Source: Fagopyrum homotropicum (taxonomy: Eukaryota > Streptophyta > Magnoliopsida > Caryophyllales > Polygonaceae). From it: 64,000 nucleotides of DNA. The stretch spans positions 108,892,320 through 108,956,319 of the forward strand of contig BSWB01000003.1 in assembly GCA_033239125.1 (NCBI GenBank), read 5' to 3'. The notes under the pieces were generated by a model, which had not been told where the DNA came from, searched no databases, and was given only the letters and a program-made list of their open reading frames with translations. A program made the position numbers and the translations under genes. Below, one piece after another: positions 23,782 through 35,481 of the stretch; positions within the stretch are counted from its first letter, which is position 1, and each line of letters opens with the position of its first letter.

Positions 23782-26661
23782 TGTAATATCCGGAATTTTT
23801 ATTTCCGTTTAATTCCGAATCAATTCGGACTTCGAGCCGTTAACGGTTCCCATTCTATCTAGTATTTCTTTCTTCACAAATTTTATCATTTTATGTAGAA
23901 TTTAATTCACATAAAATGATAGAATTATATCAAACCCTAGTTCTTATAATTATTTATCATTTTATGTAGAATTTAATTCACATAAAATGATAGAATTATA
24001 TCAAACCCTAATCTTATAATTCATCCTTAACGACGACTTTTGACGAGACCATGACAAAGTTGTGACGAGACTATGACAAAGCTGAGACGAGGTCATGACG
24101 AAGCGCGACAACTTTGTGACAAGGTCATGCATGGGCGCGACAAAGCCATGACGAGTTTTGACAAGTTTTGACAACTCAGCCCACCTTTTGTTTTTACAAC
24201 TTCAGCCCACTTTCTCTCTTGTTTTATTGCAGCCCAGCCCCTTACTACATGCCAGCTGCAGCCTTCCTTGCCTCCAGCCCAAGAACAGCTCAGCCCATCT
24301 CCTAGCCAGCCCAGCTGCAGCGCCTAACCCTACGCTCTCCTTCGTTTCACATGAAGAAACAATCAGCCCATCCCCTCCTGCGTATAACCATCGAAGACGA
24401 CGTGCCTCGCTCACCGCCTCCCTCCTCCTTCCTTGCGAACAACAACTGGACCGCACCGCCAGGGAGGACACCGGACAACACCTCCTTTGTCTGCAGTCGA
24501 GCAACAGCGATGGCCTTCAGCCTTCTTTCGGTTCGCGCACAGCACCGCCAGGGAGGACACCGAACCGCACCTCTGCAAGGGAACTATGGGCGCGTCTTGC
24601 CCTAGCCGCTGGGGCGGTTGGGAACGCAGAACCGGCACAAGAGATGGCTTGCTTTCCCTTCTGTCGACTCCAGCAGACCAAGGATACCTACGAAGCAGAT
24701 CCACTCAGCAGCAACAGCCTTTGTGTCTTCTTCCTCGTGCCTTCGAGACTCGGAGTCGGGTAAGCTTATACCCTTCCTTCTTTGCACTTCCATCCACTAT
24801 ATTCATGCTTAACGAGTGACCTTTATGTCTCCTAAGCCTACCCGGACCAACCTAAGAAGAGCAGTAAGGATAAAGGTCTTTTCTGAGTTTGCATGAAGTG
24901 AAGAACAGTCAACTTCGGCTCCAGTTTTAGGCAAGTTAGACTCCACCTTTACTGCTAATTTTCGGATATGTCATAGACGGTATTTCATAGTAAAGCATAC
25001 TAAAATTTTAGAGGAATCGGAGTTACGGTTTGAGAGTTATTGTGTTTTGTATATATGTGCTGAGTGTTGGGGAAAACAGCAAGTGATGTTGTTTTGTGAG
25101 ATGGTTTTGAATAAGCTCTTGATCTCCGTTGGGCTTGAATTTTGGATATGATATAGTTGACATATTGTTGTAGAACATATTAAAATTTGAGAGGCATCCA
25201 GCTAGTGGTTTGGGATTTATGATTTTTCAAAGATTGAGTCGTAAGCAGTTTTTCTGTTGTGCTGAAATTCGGTTTTGTGAGATAGTTTTAAATAGGATTT
25301 TGATCTCCTTTGCGGCTGAATTTTGGATATATTATAGATAAGATTTTATAGTAGAATGCATCAAAATTTGGGATAAATCCAGCGAGTAGGTTAGGAGTTA
25401 TGATTTTTCAAAGTTAAGACAATGCGTTGTTTGTTAAGTGTTGTAACCAACTTTGGAAATTTTTGTAGAAGTGATGGTTGAACAGTTTTAAGAAATTCTT
25501 GCTCCTAGGAGTAGATGAGATATCATAGATGATCTAGGGAATTATTTCGAAATTTTTATAAGATTATTCGAATTTTATATTTGAAGCCGAAGTTGGACCT
25601 TAACGATCTTTTCGAAAATAGGGAAATGGGTAAATTGCCACTTTGTAACCAAACTCATCTTTAGGAGTTAGAATACGACTCTTTAGTCTCAAATAAGAGT
25701 TTAGGCATGAATTAGGGAATTTTTGGAAGTTTCGAGACCAAGGGTAAAATAGTCATTTTACCATAGATTAATACTGTAATCAATTCCGTTCTATTAAGAC
25801 CTACTATCTTAGAAGTCTTAGACTTCTAACCACCCAGAAAGTGTGCTGACACACTTGCCTCCTTTGACAGGCCACTGAATTCCTATTGTACAGATCGATT
25901 TGCGAATTAGGAGTCGAGATCTGATTCAGGTAAGTCCACGGACTTACTTAGCTGGCTTCTTGTATGAGTGTAATGTGTATGAGTGGTGTTTGTTAGTTAT
26001 GATAAACAACGAAACCGGATTAGGCCGACTTTATTATTTACATAATTGACCCAAGTGTTTGATAACGGGTCGTGACATCATCTGCCTAGCTCTTGCGAGA
26101 GTCTAGGAGGTTCCCTGCGACCAACCCAGTCCGGTAGATGGTCAGATGCATTAGTACCATTCCGCGTTGGTAAACGGGGACAGGGGCGAGGTTTGGGAAT
26201 CCCTCGTGTCACAAAATAAGTATCATTAGTAATAACCTATCACCTAATTAAAGATAATAAAAGGATTGAGTGTTGCATGTTGATTGTGAATGTTGTGTGT
26301 TTGTGCTTTTACCTTTATACTTATGCATAGAATGTTAGCTAACGGTTTTATACCGCTTGTAGATGCCTTGCAGGTTAAGACAGTTGTAGAGAGATCCGGA
26401 GGAAATGGTCAGCCGGGTCCATGTACTCATTTAGTTGGGGACGGGGATGTCTTTTGTTCTTCATATGCATCATTTTAGTAGCTTTTCTTGTAAGGCTGAT
26501 ACATATTCTCCATGTATACATTGTTTACAGTTTTCAAATGTTTTAAATAATTTTGTGCCTTGTTGTAAGATCCATGTAAAATTGTTATCAAACTATGGTC
26601 GGGACCTATTGTGAGGTCCTAACCAGTAGCTCCTCGAGTTCTCAGAATTTGGGGTGTTACA
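23782..26661 (+). repeat. LARD-B 5' LTR
   Basis: TGTAATATCCGG ... GGGGTGTTACA. It contains a duplicated block TTTTATCATTTTATGTAGAA / ACATAAAATGATAGAATTAT (each an inverted pair) near 23880-24000 and a run of GACGAGNCNATGAC words near 24030-24170. Open frames in 24158-24819 are not conserved intact in the other LTR (a stop appears there in the CCTCTAGCC context), so they are not called. Confidence 0.93.
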
Positions 26662-26664
26662 ATA

Positions 26665-26676
26665 TGGTATCAGAGC
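26665..26676 (+). other. LARD-B primer-binding site
   Basis: TGGTATCAGAGC three bases after the LTR end; initiator tRNA-Met type. Confidence 0.93.
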
Positions 26677-29600
26677 TCTGGGTTGGCAACAATGGCACTT
26701 GAAATCTTCTGAAAGACCGATTGTATAAAATAACTAGAACCTGAAAGGGGTCTAAAATTTTCAAAACGGATTTATGTTTTATTTTACACGAGCATAGTCG
26801 GGTTGTGGGTTAGTAGTACGTCGGACTACCATTGCTCTCCGTGGATCTCTACAACTTAGAATGATAGGTGTGTTAGTTAGTATATAGACTTATATCGATA
26901 TGTTCTAATGTATTATTATATATATGTATATGTATATGTATATGTATAGCATGTTAGTATCCTAAAGGATATTTTGTATCCTTTAGTTGTGATATAATGA
27001 AGCGATTATTGCCTCATTATAAATTGGTAGCGGACTTGAAGAGTTTTCAATACGAGGCAATGGAATCGGACCTTGAATTGAGTATTATACTCGGGTGGGC
27101 TGCTTGGTGACCCTTACAAATCATCCAAAGATCAGGTGAGCAAGGAAGTAAAGTTGTGAAGATCATTTTTACCCCAAGCACAATCAGATGAGTAAGAAAT
27201 TCCTGAGTCATCTTAGATAGAAGGAATAGAAAGTCATACAAGGGACTTGGTTGTATGAAGCCGAGAGATGAATTAGAAGAACCATGCAAGAGACGACAAG
27301 AGCGTAGATTAAAGATAACAATATTGGAGCAAGTACCAAGAGGAACGAAGTACAACCAAGATTTGCAGAATAAAGGGCGTTACAGTCGAGGCGGATGCCC
27401 ATAGGCAATTATGGGCATGAGAGACCAGAAGAGTTAGGGTGTCAACCCGGATATGTGGATCTAAGGTACACAGAATAAAGACCTACAATTGAGTGTAAAA
27501 GTGAAAAGGTAGACCCCACAAGTGTGGAGAGGTTTTGACCTCAGAGATATAAGAAGTTTGAAAGAAACCGCGACGCCAATATCCAAAGAATGGAAGCCTG
27601 TAGCAGGGTCAACGGAGTTACAGGAAGGCGATATTACCACCAACACCAGTAAAGAAATATGTATGAGAGAACGGCCTTGCTAGACTCGAGAGTCCATGGT
27701 AACCCGAATTATCACGGGACCTAAGCCATCAACACAGATGGTCCATGCAAAAGGAACCTCAAGTGGATGATCATTACTACCATAAGAATTTCAAAGACGC
27801 TTGCAAGCTATCGTGGAAACTTGAAACGACTATTTGTGCCAGATGAATGACATAATCGGACTAGAGAAAGAGAGTTGTCCCAAAGGAAGCAGAAGAGTGA
27901 AAGATAAGACGAACTAAAGAAGGATAAAAGGATTAGTGTAGTAGGTGATGTGCACCAAAAGTTTAATACCAATAGATGTATGAAATTGAGATAAGTTAAT
28001 TATAGACTGACCGATGTCAACCAAGGACGTGCAAGTATGGTTTGGTATTGACGAGTTATCTTCCGTTAAGAAGAGATAATTGTGACTGTGAATCTATGGA
28101 GTAGCTTTACCGACGGCTTAGAGGATTTCCTCAAGTAGGCAACGACAACCTTCTTGGATGAATTAAAGGTACAAAGAGAAACGTTTTAAGGGTTACTTCT
28201 AGGCTAGTTAAGATCAAACTCCGGTCAAGTAAGGGAGTTTGGATCCGTGATAGAAGAATTAAGAAAGTAAGCGGAAGAAGTTGTTTTTCAATCGTTGTTT
28301 TATTTTCTTAAGGCAAGTAAAGAAGGTACTTGGTACTTCATCCGTATAAGACTCATGGTGTAATTGGAAGAAAGATTTTTGGGGTCAATCACTTTATACT
28401 TACAGAAAAGGTCCTTAGGATTAATGAGTGACAACAGAATTATCAGAGTAGCGCAGCGGAAGCGTGGTGGGACCTAACCCACAAAGCAAGAAGCTCAAGG
28501 GTACTGATGGATGTCGTGTCGAGTTTAAGATGGTGATAGTTGGTGAAATGCATTCTAGTTGGAAGAAACGTGGGTTAGGCTATGTGAGTGACTAGAAATG
28601 TTGTACGGAAACTTATGTGCATGTAGAGGTAATAGAAGGAGACTGGTACCCTATTATGGATCCGAGTAAAGAGTGATGGCTTTGTTATATGTTACCAGAC
28701 AAGTAGTTTTGGAATTCTATACCTAACGGAGTACGTTAAAGTGAGTTTTCTTGATGGATTGAGGAAAAAAAAAATTTAAAGATGTAATTAAAGTATTGTG
28801 CATGGTCTGCACTAGAAAGCTTAAAGTGAGTAACTACCATTCTGAGTCAAAGATACATAAGAAAGAGAAGCGATAGGAGTATACTTATAACCTAGTAACC
28901 GTGCGTAGAGAAAGCAAAATCGCGGAGTAGATTTTATGTGTAATGTTATATCGGGACGGATTGAGTTGCGCTTTGAGTTAAAGGGATACCATCGGGCTGG
29001 TAACAATGGTGGGTAAAATAGCGCACTGCTAATGGTATATCAACATTTATTGGGTAATTATTATCAAATAACGGTGATATGAGATCACTTTGTGTCTAAT
29101 GCCGTCATTTAGGACAAATTCTATTTTACTTAAGATCTTGGAAAATGTGTGAGAAACCTAAATTTGAGCTAACGATATATTAGAGATCTATAAATAATAT
29201 AATAATGCCCAGTGAACAAAGAGGATGACCACTAGATTTGATTCGTAGTTGCCCCGAGTGTTAGACCAGAAAAGGGTAAAGGTGACGATTCCTTACCGGA
29301 GGATTAAGATGACTGAGTAATATTAAAAGAGAAGACCAAGTGGGCCGTGATGCGAAGAGCATTGGGTACTTGGTAAGTGTTGGTGGATGTCCAAGACCTT
29401 TGGCCTTAGTATGTAGTGAGAACCTTTTCAGAAGGCCGGAAGCAAGTGGTCATAACGAAGGGAAGAAAGTTGAATAGATTATTTTCCGTAGGGTCATCAA
29501 AGGATCTGGAAGTGAGTTGTGTAAGGCAAGCATTGGAAGTTTTAAAGCGGTTTAAAAGTGTGTGGTGGACTAGTATTCCTCACCCTATTGGAGAGTGCAG

Positions 29601-30124
29601 CTTCAGTTTTCCATGGAGACTAAGTTTGAGAACTGAGTTTGAGATTTTTAGTTGGATAAATACCTACCAGACACGAGTTAGGTCATCAGATTAGAGGATC
29701 AGACAGTTGAGCCGGATAATACCGGTGAAATATCCGCTAACCACTCTAGAACGTGGTAGCAGACGCTTGTGATCTAAGTACCTAAAAGGATTTATGATTA
29801 AGTGGTTTAATGAGAAGCCGATAAGGCTACCTAAGATATGGGGGATAGTAAAAGACGTAACCTTTCAAAGACCTTTGTAGCGATAGTTGTAACCTCGGAA
29901 GTGACGAGTTAGGGCTTGACCTTGTATGTGTGATATTGTTTGACTACTTGTTTATTTCATGATTGAGTGCTTAGTCAGTGATGTGTGCCTTTGATAACCT
30001 TGATGTGCGGGATACTTAGATGTGGAAACGACGAGACGTTTGTGTAGCGATCAAACACACCAATTTGGTGCCTTAAAGGCCGACCAGGATTGTCTTACCC
30101 TCAGTTTCGGGACGAAACTTATTT
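26677..30124 (+). other. LARD-B interior, non-coding
   Basis: No frame longer than about 100 codons and no gag-pol motif recognised. Blocks matching the LARD-A interior include those near 28090-28560 (CTTTACCGACGGCTTAGAGG, AAACTCCGGTCAAGTAAGGG, AGCGCAGCGGAAGCGTGGTG) and 29700-29900. Conservation of order without open frames points to an old, shared non-coding interior. Confidence 0.82.
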
Positions 30125-30138
30125 TGAGGGGGATCTGA
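30125..30138 (+). other. Upstream polypurine tract copy (ghost 3' end)
   Basis: TTTCGGGACGAAACTTATTT, TGAGGGGGA and then TGATG|TGTAAAGACC-like sequence repeats the arrangement found at the real 3' LTR edge 165 bases downstream. TGTAAAGACCAG at 30139 looks like the start of a different LTR. Confidence 0.65.
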
Positions 30139-30290
30139 TGTAAAGACCAGTTTTGTTTCATTACGCTTTGATAGGGTTAGAGAAGTTTAGGAAACGAATA
30201 AAAATTTAGTGAGACTAGGACATACCAGTTTATTTATGGAAGTCGTTTAATTAAGTACCTTGTTCTAAGTTTCGGGATGAAACTTATTTT

Positions 30291-30298
30291 AAGGGGGT
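30291..30298 (+). other. LARD-B polypurine tract
   Basis: AAGGGGGT directly before TACTGA and the LTR start TGTAATATCC at 30304. Confidence 0.85.
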
Positions 30299-30303
30299 AC
30301 TGA

Positions 30304-33183
30304 TGTAATATCCGGAATTTTTATTTCCGCTTAATTCCGAATCAATTCGGACTTCGAGCCGTTAACTGTTCCCATTCTATCTAGTATTTCTTTCTTCACA
30401 AATTTTATCATTTTATGTAGAATTTAATTCACATAAAATGATAGAATTATATCAAACCCTAGTTCTTATAATTATTTATCATTTTATGTAAAATTTAATT
30501 CACATAAAATGATAGAATTATATCAAACCCTAATCTTATAATTCATCCTTAACGACGACTTTTGACGAGACCATGACAAAGTTGTGACGAGACCATGACA
30601 AAGCTGAGATGAGGTCATGACGAAGCCCGACAACTTTGTGACTAGGTCATGCATGGGCGCGACAAAGTCATGACGAGTTTTGACAAGTTTTGACAACTCA
30701 ACCCACCTTTTGTTTTTACAACTTCAGCCCACTTTCTCTCTTGTTTTATTGCAGCCCAGCCCCTTACTACATGCCAGCTGCAGCCTTCCTTGCCTCTAGC
30801 CCAAGAACAACTCAACCCATCTCCTAGCCAGCCCAGCTGCAGCGCCTAACCCTACGCTCTCCTTCGTTTCACATGAAGAAACAATCAGCCCATCGCCTCC
30901 TGCGTATAACCATCGAAGACGACGTGCCTCGCTCACCGCCTCCCTCCTCCTTCCTTGCGAACAACAACTGGACCGCACCGCCAGGGAGGACACCGGACAT
31001 CACCTCCTTTGTCTGCAGTCGAGCAACAGCGATGGCCTTCAGCCTTCTTTCGGTTCGCGCATAGCACCGCCAGGGAGGACACCGAACCGCACCTCTGCAA
31101 GGGAACTATGGGCGCGTCTTGCCCTAGCCGCTGGGGCGGTTGAGAACACAGAACCGGCACCTGAGATGGCTTGCTTTCCCTTCTGTCGACTCCAGCAGAC
31201 CAAGGATACCTACGAAGCAGATCCACTTAGCAGCAGCAGCCTTTGTGTCTTCTTCCTCGTGCCTTCGAGCCTCGGAGTCGGGTAAGCTTATACCCTTCCT
31301 TCTTTGCACTTCCATCCACGATATTCATGCTTAACGAGTGACCTTTATGTCTCCTAAGCCTACCCGGACCAGCCTAAGAAGAGAAGTAAGGATAACTGTC
31401 TTTTCTGAGTTTGCATGAAGTGAAGAACAGTCAACTTCGGCTCCAGTTTTAGGTAGGTTAGACTCCACCTTTACTGCTGATTTTCGGATATGTCATAGAC
31501 GGTATTGCATAGTAAAACATACTAAAATTTTAGAGGAATCGGAGTTACGGTTTGAGAGTTATTGTGTTTTGCATATATGTGCTGAGTGTTGGGGAAAACA
31601 GCAAGTGATGCTGTTTTGTGAGATGGTTTTGAATAAGCTCTTGATCTCCGTTGGGCTTGAATTTTGGATATGATATAGTTGACATATTTTTGTAGAACAT
31701 ATTAAAATTTGAGAGGCATCCAGCTAGTGGTTTGGGATTTATGATTTTTCAAAGATTGAGTCGTAAGCAGTTTTTCTGTTGTGCTGAAATTCGGTTTTGT
31801 GAGATAGTTTTAAATAGGATTTTGATCTCTTTTGTGGCTGAATTTTGGATATATTATAGATAAGGTTTTATAGTAGAATGTATCAAAATTTGGGATAAAT
31901 CCAGCGAGTAGTTTAGGAGTTATGATTTTTCAAAGTTAAGACAATGTGCTGTTTGTTAAGTGTTGTAACCAACTTTGGAAATTTTTGTAGAAGTGATGGT
32001 TGAACAGTTTTAAGAAATTCTTGCTCCTAGGAGTAGATGAGATATCATAGATGATCTAGGGAATTATTTCGAAATTTTTATAAGATTATTCGAATTTTAT
32101 ATTTGAAGCCGAAATTGGACCTTAACGATCTTTCCGAAAATAGGGAAATGGGTAAATTGCCAGTTTGTAACCAAACTCATCTTTAGGAGTTAGAATATGA
32201 CTCTTTAGTCTCAAATAAGAGTTTAGGCATGAATTAGGGATTTTTTGGAAGTTTCAAGACCAAGGGTAAAATAGTCATTTTACCATAAATTAATACTGTA
32301 ATCAATTCCGTTCTATTAAGACCTACTATCTTAGAAGTCTTAGACTTCTAACCACCCAGAAAGTGTGCTGACACACTTGCCTCCTTTGACAGGCCACTGA
32401 ATTCCTACTGTACAGATCGATTTGCGAATTAGGAGTCGAGATCTGATTCAGGTAAGTCCACGGACTTACTTAGCTGGCTTCTTGTATGAGTGTAATGTGT
32501 ATGAGTGGTGTTTGTTAGTTATGATAAACAACGAAACCGGATTAGACCGACTTTATTATTTATGTAATTGACCCAAGTGTATGATAACGGGTCGTGACAT
32601 CATCTGCCTAGCTCTTGCGAGAGTCTAGGAGGTTCCCTGCGACCAGCCTAGTCCGGTAGACGGTCAGATGCATTAGTACCATTCCGCGTTGGTAAACGGG
32701 GACAGGGGCGATGTTTGGGAATCCCTCGTGTCACAAAATAAGTATCATTAGTAATAACCTATCACCTAATTAAAGATAATAAAAGGATTGAGTGTTGCAT
32801 GTTGATTGTGTATGTTGTGTGTTTGTGCTTTTACCTTTATACTTATGCATAGAATATTAGCTAACGGTTTTGTACCGCTTGTAGATGCCTTGCAGGTTAA
32901 GACAGTTGTAGAGAGATCCGGAGGAAATGGTCAGCCGGGTCCACATACTCATTTAGTTGGGGACGGGGATGTCTTCTGTTCTTCATATGCATCATTTTAG
33001 TAGCTTTTCTTGTAAGGCTGATACATATTCTTCATGTATATATTGTTTACAGTTTTCAAATGTTTTAAATACTTTTGTGCCTTGTTGTAAGATCCATGTA
33101 AAATTGTTGTCAAACTATGGTCAGGACCCATTGTGAGGTCCTAACCAGTAGCTCCCCGAGTTCTCAGAATTTGGGGTGTTACA
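30304..33183 (+). repeat. LARD-B 3' LTR
   Basis: Equal in length to the 5' LTR (2880 bp) and collinear throughout. Sampled differences are mostly transitions. Confidence 0.93.
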
Positions 33184-33986
33184 AAACCTTTATCTGAGTG
33201 GACCGTGAAAGCTCGAGTTAACCCTAAACCAAAACCCGCCTCGTGTTGTTCGTTGAGCATCTCAACCGAGATCGATAAAGAACAACACAAGATTGTCCAT
33301 TGTAGTGCCTACCTTGTGTTTAGGTTATAGTTTGCCAAATCCTATCCTTGTTGCACCTTTTCTGGTTTATTCGCAAGCCTAGGATGAGACCTACCCGGGG
33401 ATTCCTTTGCTTGTATAATGATGATGATGAGTGTTAGGTAATAAAAGTCTATCCTTCATTAAGGTTTTGAGTGTGCCTTCATCCTACCTTTGAGAGTTAA
33501 CCTGAGATTTACCCGATGTTGGTTAGTTCTGTACCCTTAGGTGAGTGATGCTGGTTTGAGTGCATTTAACTTTCCTTCGTTCCTTGAGACTTACTCGGTG
33601 ATAGGAGCTTTGGTTTAGGAAAGGGGGTAGTGAGACTTACCCGGTGATCTATCTCATCGTTGAAACACCTTCCCTCAACAAACCTCAGCTTTGTCCATGT
33701 TACCTATAGAAATCTTTAGTCAAAACCACAACTGATACTATGATCTTTAGAATCTGCATTTCCCCATCTTGCTATACATCTTGTCTTTTGCTTTTGATTA
33801 GTAACATTGCATGCTTCTAAAGTTAGATTGCTTTGCTGTGATTGTTTTCACTGATTCCTGAGATCGACTTCGAAATATAAGCCCTTACTACGGTAGATCC
33901 GTGCACTGCAGGTTCACTTATCGTTAGGTTTATTATTGGGAATATAAATTTAAATCTTTGTCTGCACACACCTTTTGGAGTAAACA

Positions 33987-34259
33987 TGTTTTCCCTAGCA
34001 TGACGAGGGAAATTGACGTTTATTGTGAAACAATTATGCGATTGCTCAAGCGAAGGAACCTAGCTCAAGCTCCAAATATAGACACATTATGCGAAAATAT
34101 CACATGATCAGGCACTATGTTGACCGGGGTGAAGTAAGGGTGTACAAAGTGCACACTAATGATAACATTGTAGGCCTACTGACAAAACCCATGAATAGTC
34201 CTAAGCATGATAGTCATACTCTGGCCAAAGGGCTCAAACATATTAGAGAATTCTTTTGA
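33987..34259 (+). pseudogene. Copia RNase H C-terminal end
   Basis: It continues the RNase H interrupted at 22974: EIDVYCE, then AQAKE-, RHIMRKYHMIRHYVDRGEV, VHTNDNIVGLLTKPMNSPKH and a terminal stop after IREFF. This is the standard Copia ending (CDNxxAIxxAKEP, KHIxxRYHxIRE, TxxNxADxLTKPL). One frameshift lies near 34030. Confidence 0.85.
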
Positions 34260-35161
34260 ACTTTTGTATTTGGATTGATATAACGTTTATCTTTACCATG
34301 GGGCTTATGATTGATTTATATATGAGTTTTCATATTCGTATTTAATTATTACTTGAATATTATAATAAGTATCCAAATAATTTATTAATCATTAGATGTG
34401 CTTACTAGAAGAGTTCCGTTGAATAAAACCACATTAAGTGAACTGAAATTAATACATTGAAAGGGTTTGTGGTTTGAATCGTTAACCTAGATTCAAATGA
34501 TTCTAAATTAGACTATCTTGTGAGCAATTGATGTACATGGGTTTTATAGGACATAGAGATGTCTAGTCGCTTACATAAGTGAGTATGGGGATACTCATCG
34601 GGCAAACCGAGCCTTTGGCACTCATAGCTTATTGACGAGTTATAATAATTATCATTATTAGTGAGTTCCTTAACATGAGCTTAATATAGCTTTCTTTTGA
34701 AGGATGACATATCTTAGACGTTGTTAAACGCTGACCCTAACAGGAAGTTAGAAAGGTAGTGATCATGGTGGTCAGAATTTGAGTGGGAGTTATAGTCGAT
34801 GCAAGATTGGATTCATCCTCCTATACTAGGCATACTTTGATACGCTTGGAAGGATTGGTGTCCAGACCACTTGAAGAGTGAGAATTGTGTAAACGCATGG
34901 CCATGCTCAACTTTGATCAGTATTGACAGTTTTCTCTCAGGAGTTCAAGAAACATATATGATGGTAAAGATGGTTTTCTTCACATAGTCAGATAAGGACA
35001 TTAAGCGATAAGTGAATTTTAATGTTGCAAACTTGTATGAAAGTACAAGTGGAAGAGTGAATGAATTGTGTCTTTTATCCAAGGTGCAATTATTGATGAT
35101 GATATAGGACAAGAAAGATGGGGATGCATATAGTCCGATAATATTAGGGGTCATGACATTT
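34260..35161 (+). other. Copia relic 3' non-coding region
   Basis: About 900 bases between the pol stop and the 3' LTR. There is no gene. A purine-rich ATTAGGGG tract near 35146-35150, shortly before the LTR, is a possible PPT. Confidence 0.5.
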
Positions 35162-35481
35162 TGTTAGAAACTAACCATGATCTGTGCGTTTATATCATAA
35201 GTGTATTGCTTATGCTATCGGGTCCTACAAGGTCGCACCATAACGAGCGGGTGAACTGGATCCGTTACTGAGAGAATTACCATATAAGAATATATGGTGG
35301 AAAAAGGGTAACTTTTTTTTAGGAGTACACAATATATCATAGAGTTGGCAATTAATAGTAAATAAGGGTTTTTTTATATTAATTACTAAATAGTTTACCT
35401 AATATATAAGGAGGATGTTAAGAAGTTAAAATAAAACCTAATACTAAGAGAAACTCGGAAGCCCCCTAGTACCAGGTTGGT
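35162..35481 (+). repeat. Copia relic 3' LTR, first part
   Basis: TGTTAGAAACTAACCATGAT starts the LTR. A TATA-like TAATATATAAGGAGG lies near 35400. It breaks at the TTGGT target of element C and resumes at 46962. The two parts together give about 570 bp. No 5' partner is visible, so the edges rest on TG...CA form and position. Confidence 0.55.

Larger units (their letters stand above)
23782..33183 (+). mobile_element. LARD-B: complete LTR element with 2880-bp LTRs and non-coding interior
   Basis: Two LTRs of equal length (2880 bp) flank a 3.6-kb interior with a PBS directly inside the left LTR and a PPT before the right one. In the first 400 bases the LTRs differ at nine positions, so it is older than LARD-A. 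The interior is co-linear with LARD-A's and has no recognisable protein domain. The flanks GAATC (23777-23781) and AAACC (33184-33188) match at only three of five positions, so the target duplication is decayed or lost. It sits in the solo Athila-type LTR. Confidence 0.9.
22974..33986 (+). mobile_element. Solo Athila-type LTR, split by LARD-B
   Basis: The halves 22974-23781 and 33184-33986 together form a 1.6-kb LTR (TGATAGCATG ... TTTTGGAGTAAACA) related to the LTRs of element C in opposite orientation. Shared marks are TGATAGCATGNATTATTGTC, CGAGGTCTACACC, GGCACGTTTTG, four GAGACTTACCCGGTGAT-like words and the end CTGCACACACC. It is flanked by TGTTG (22969-22973) and TGTTT (33987-33991), and the Copia RNase H reading resumes after it. 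No PBS or PPT adjoins it, so it is a solo LTR. LARD-B inserted into its middle. Confidence 0.82.

Noticed and set aside
24158..24819. Open frames up to 201 codons in the LARD-B 5' LTR
   Set aside because: The longest does not start with ATG, and the equivalent stretch of the 3' LTR has in-frame stops. Overlapping frames exist on both strands, as expected for GC-rich LTR sequence.
29748..29770. AACGTGGTAGCAGACGCT reads NVVADA, like the Gypsy RNase H end
   Set aside because: The matching place in LARD-A (near 1330, minus) does not keep it, and no neighbouring RNase H or integrase motif is present. Taken as chance.
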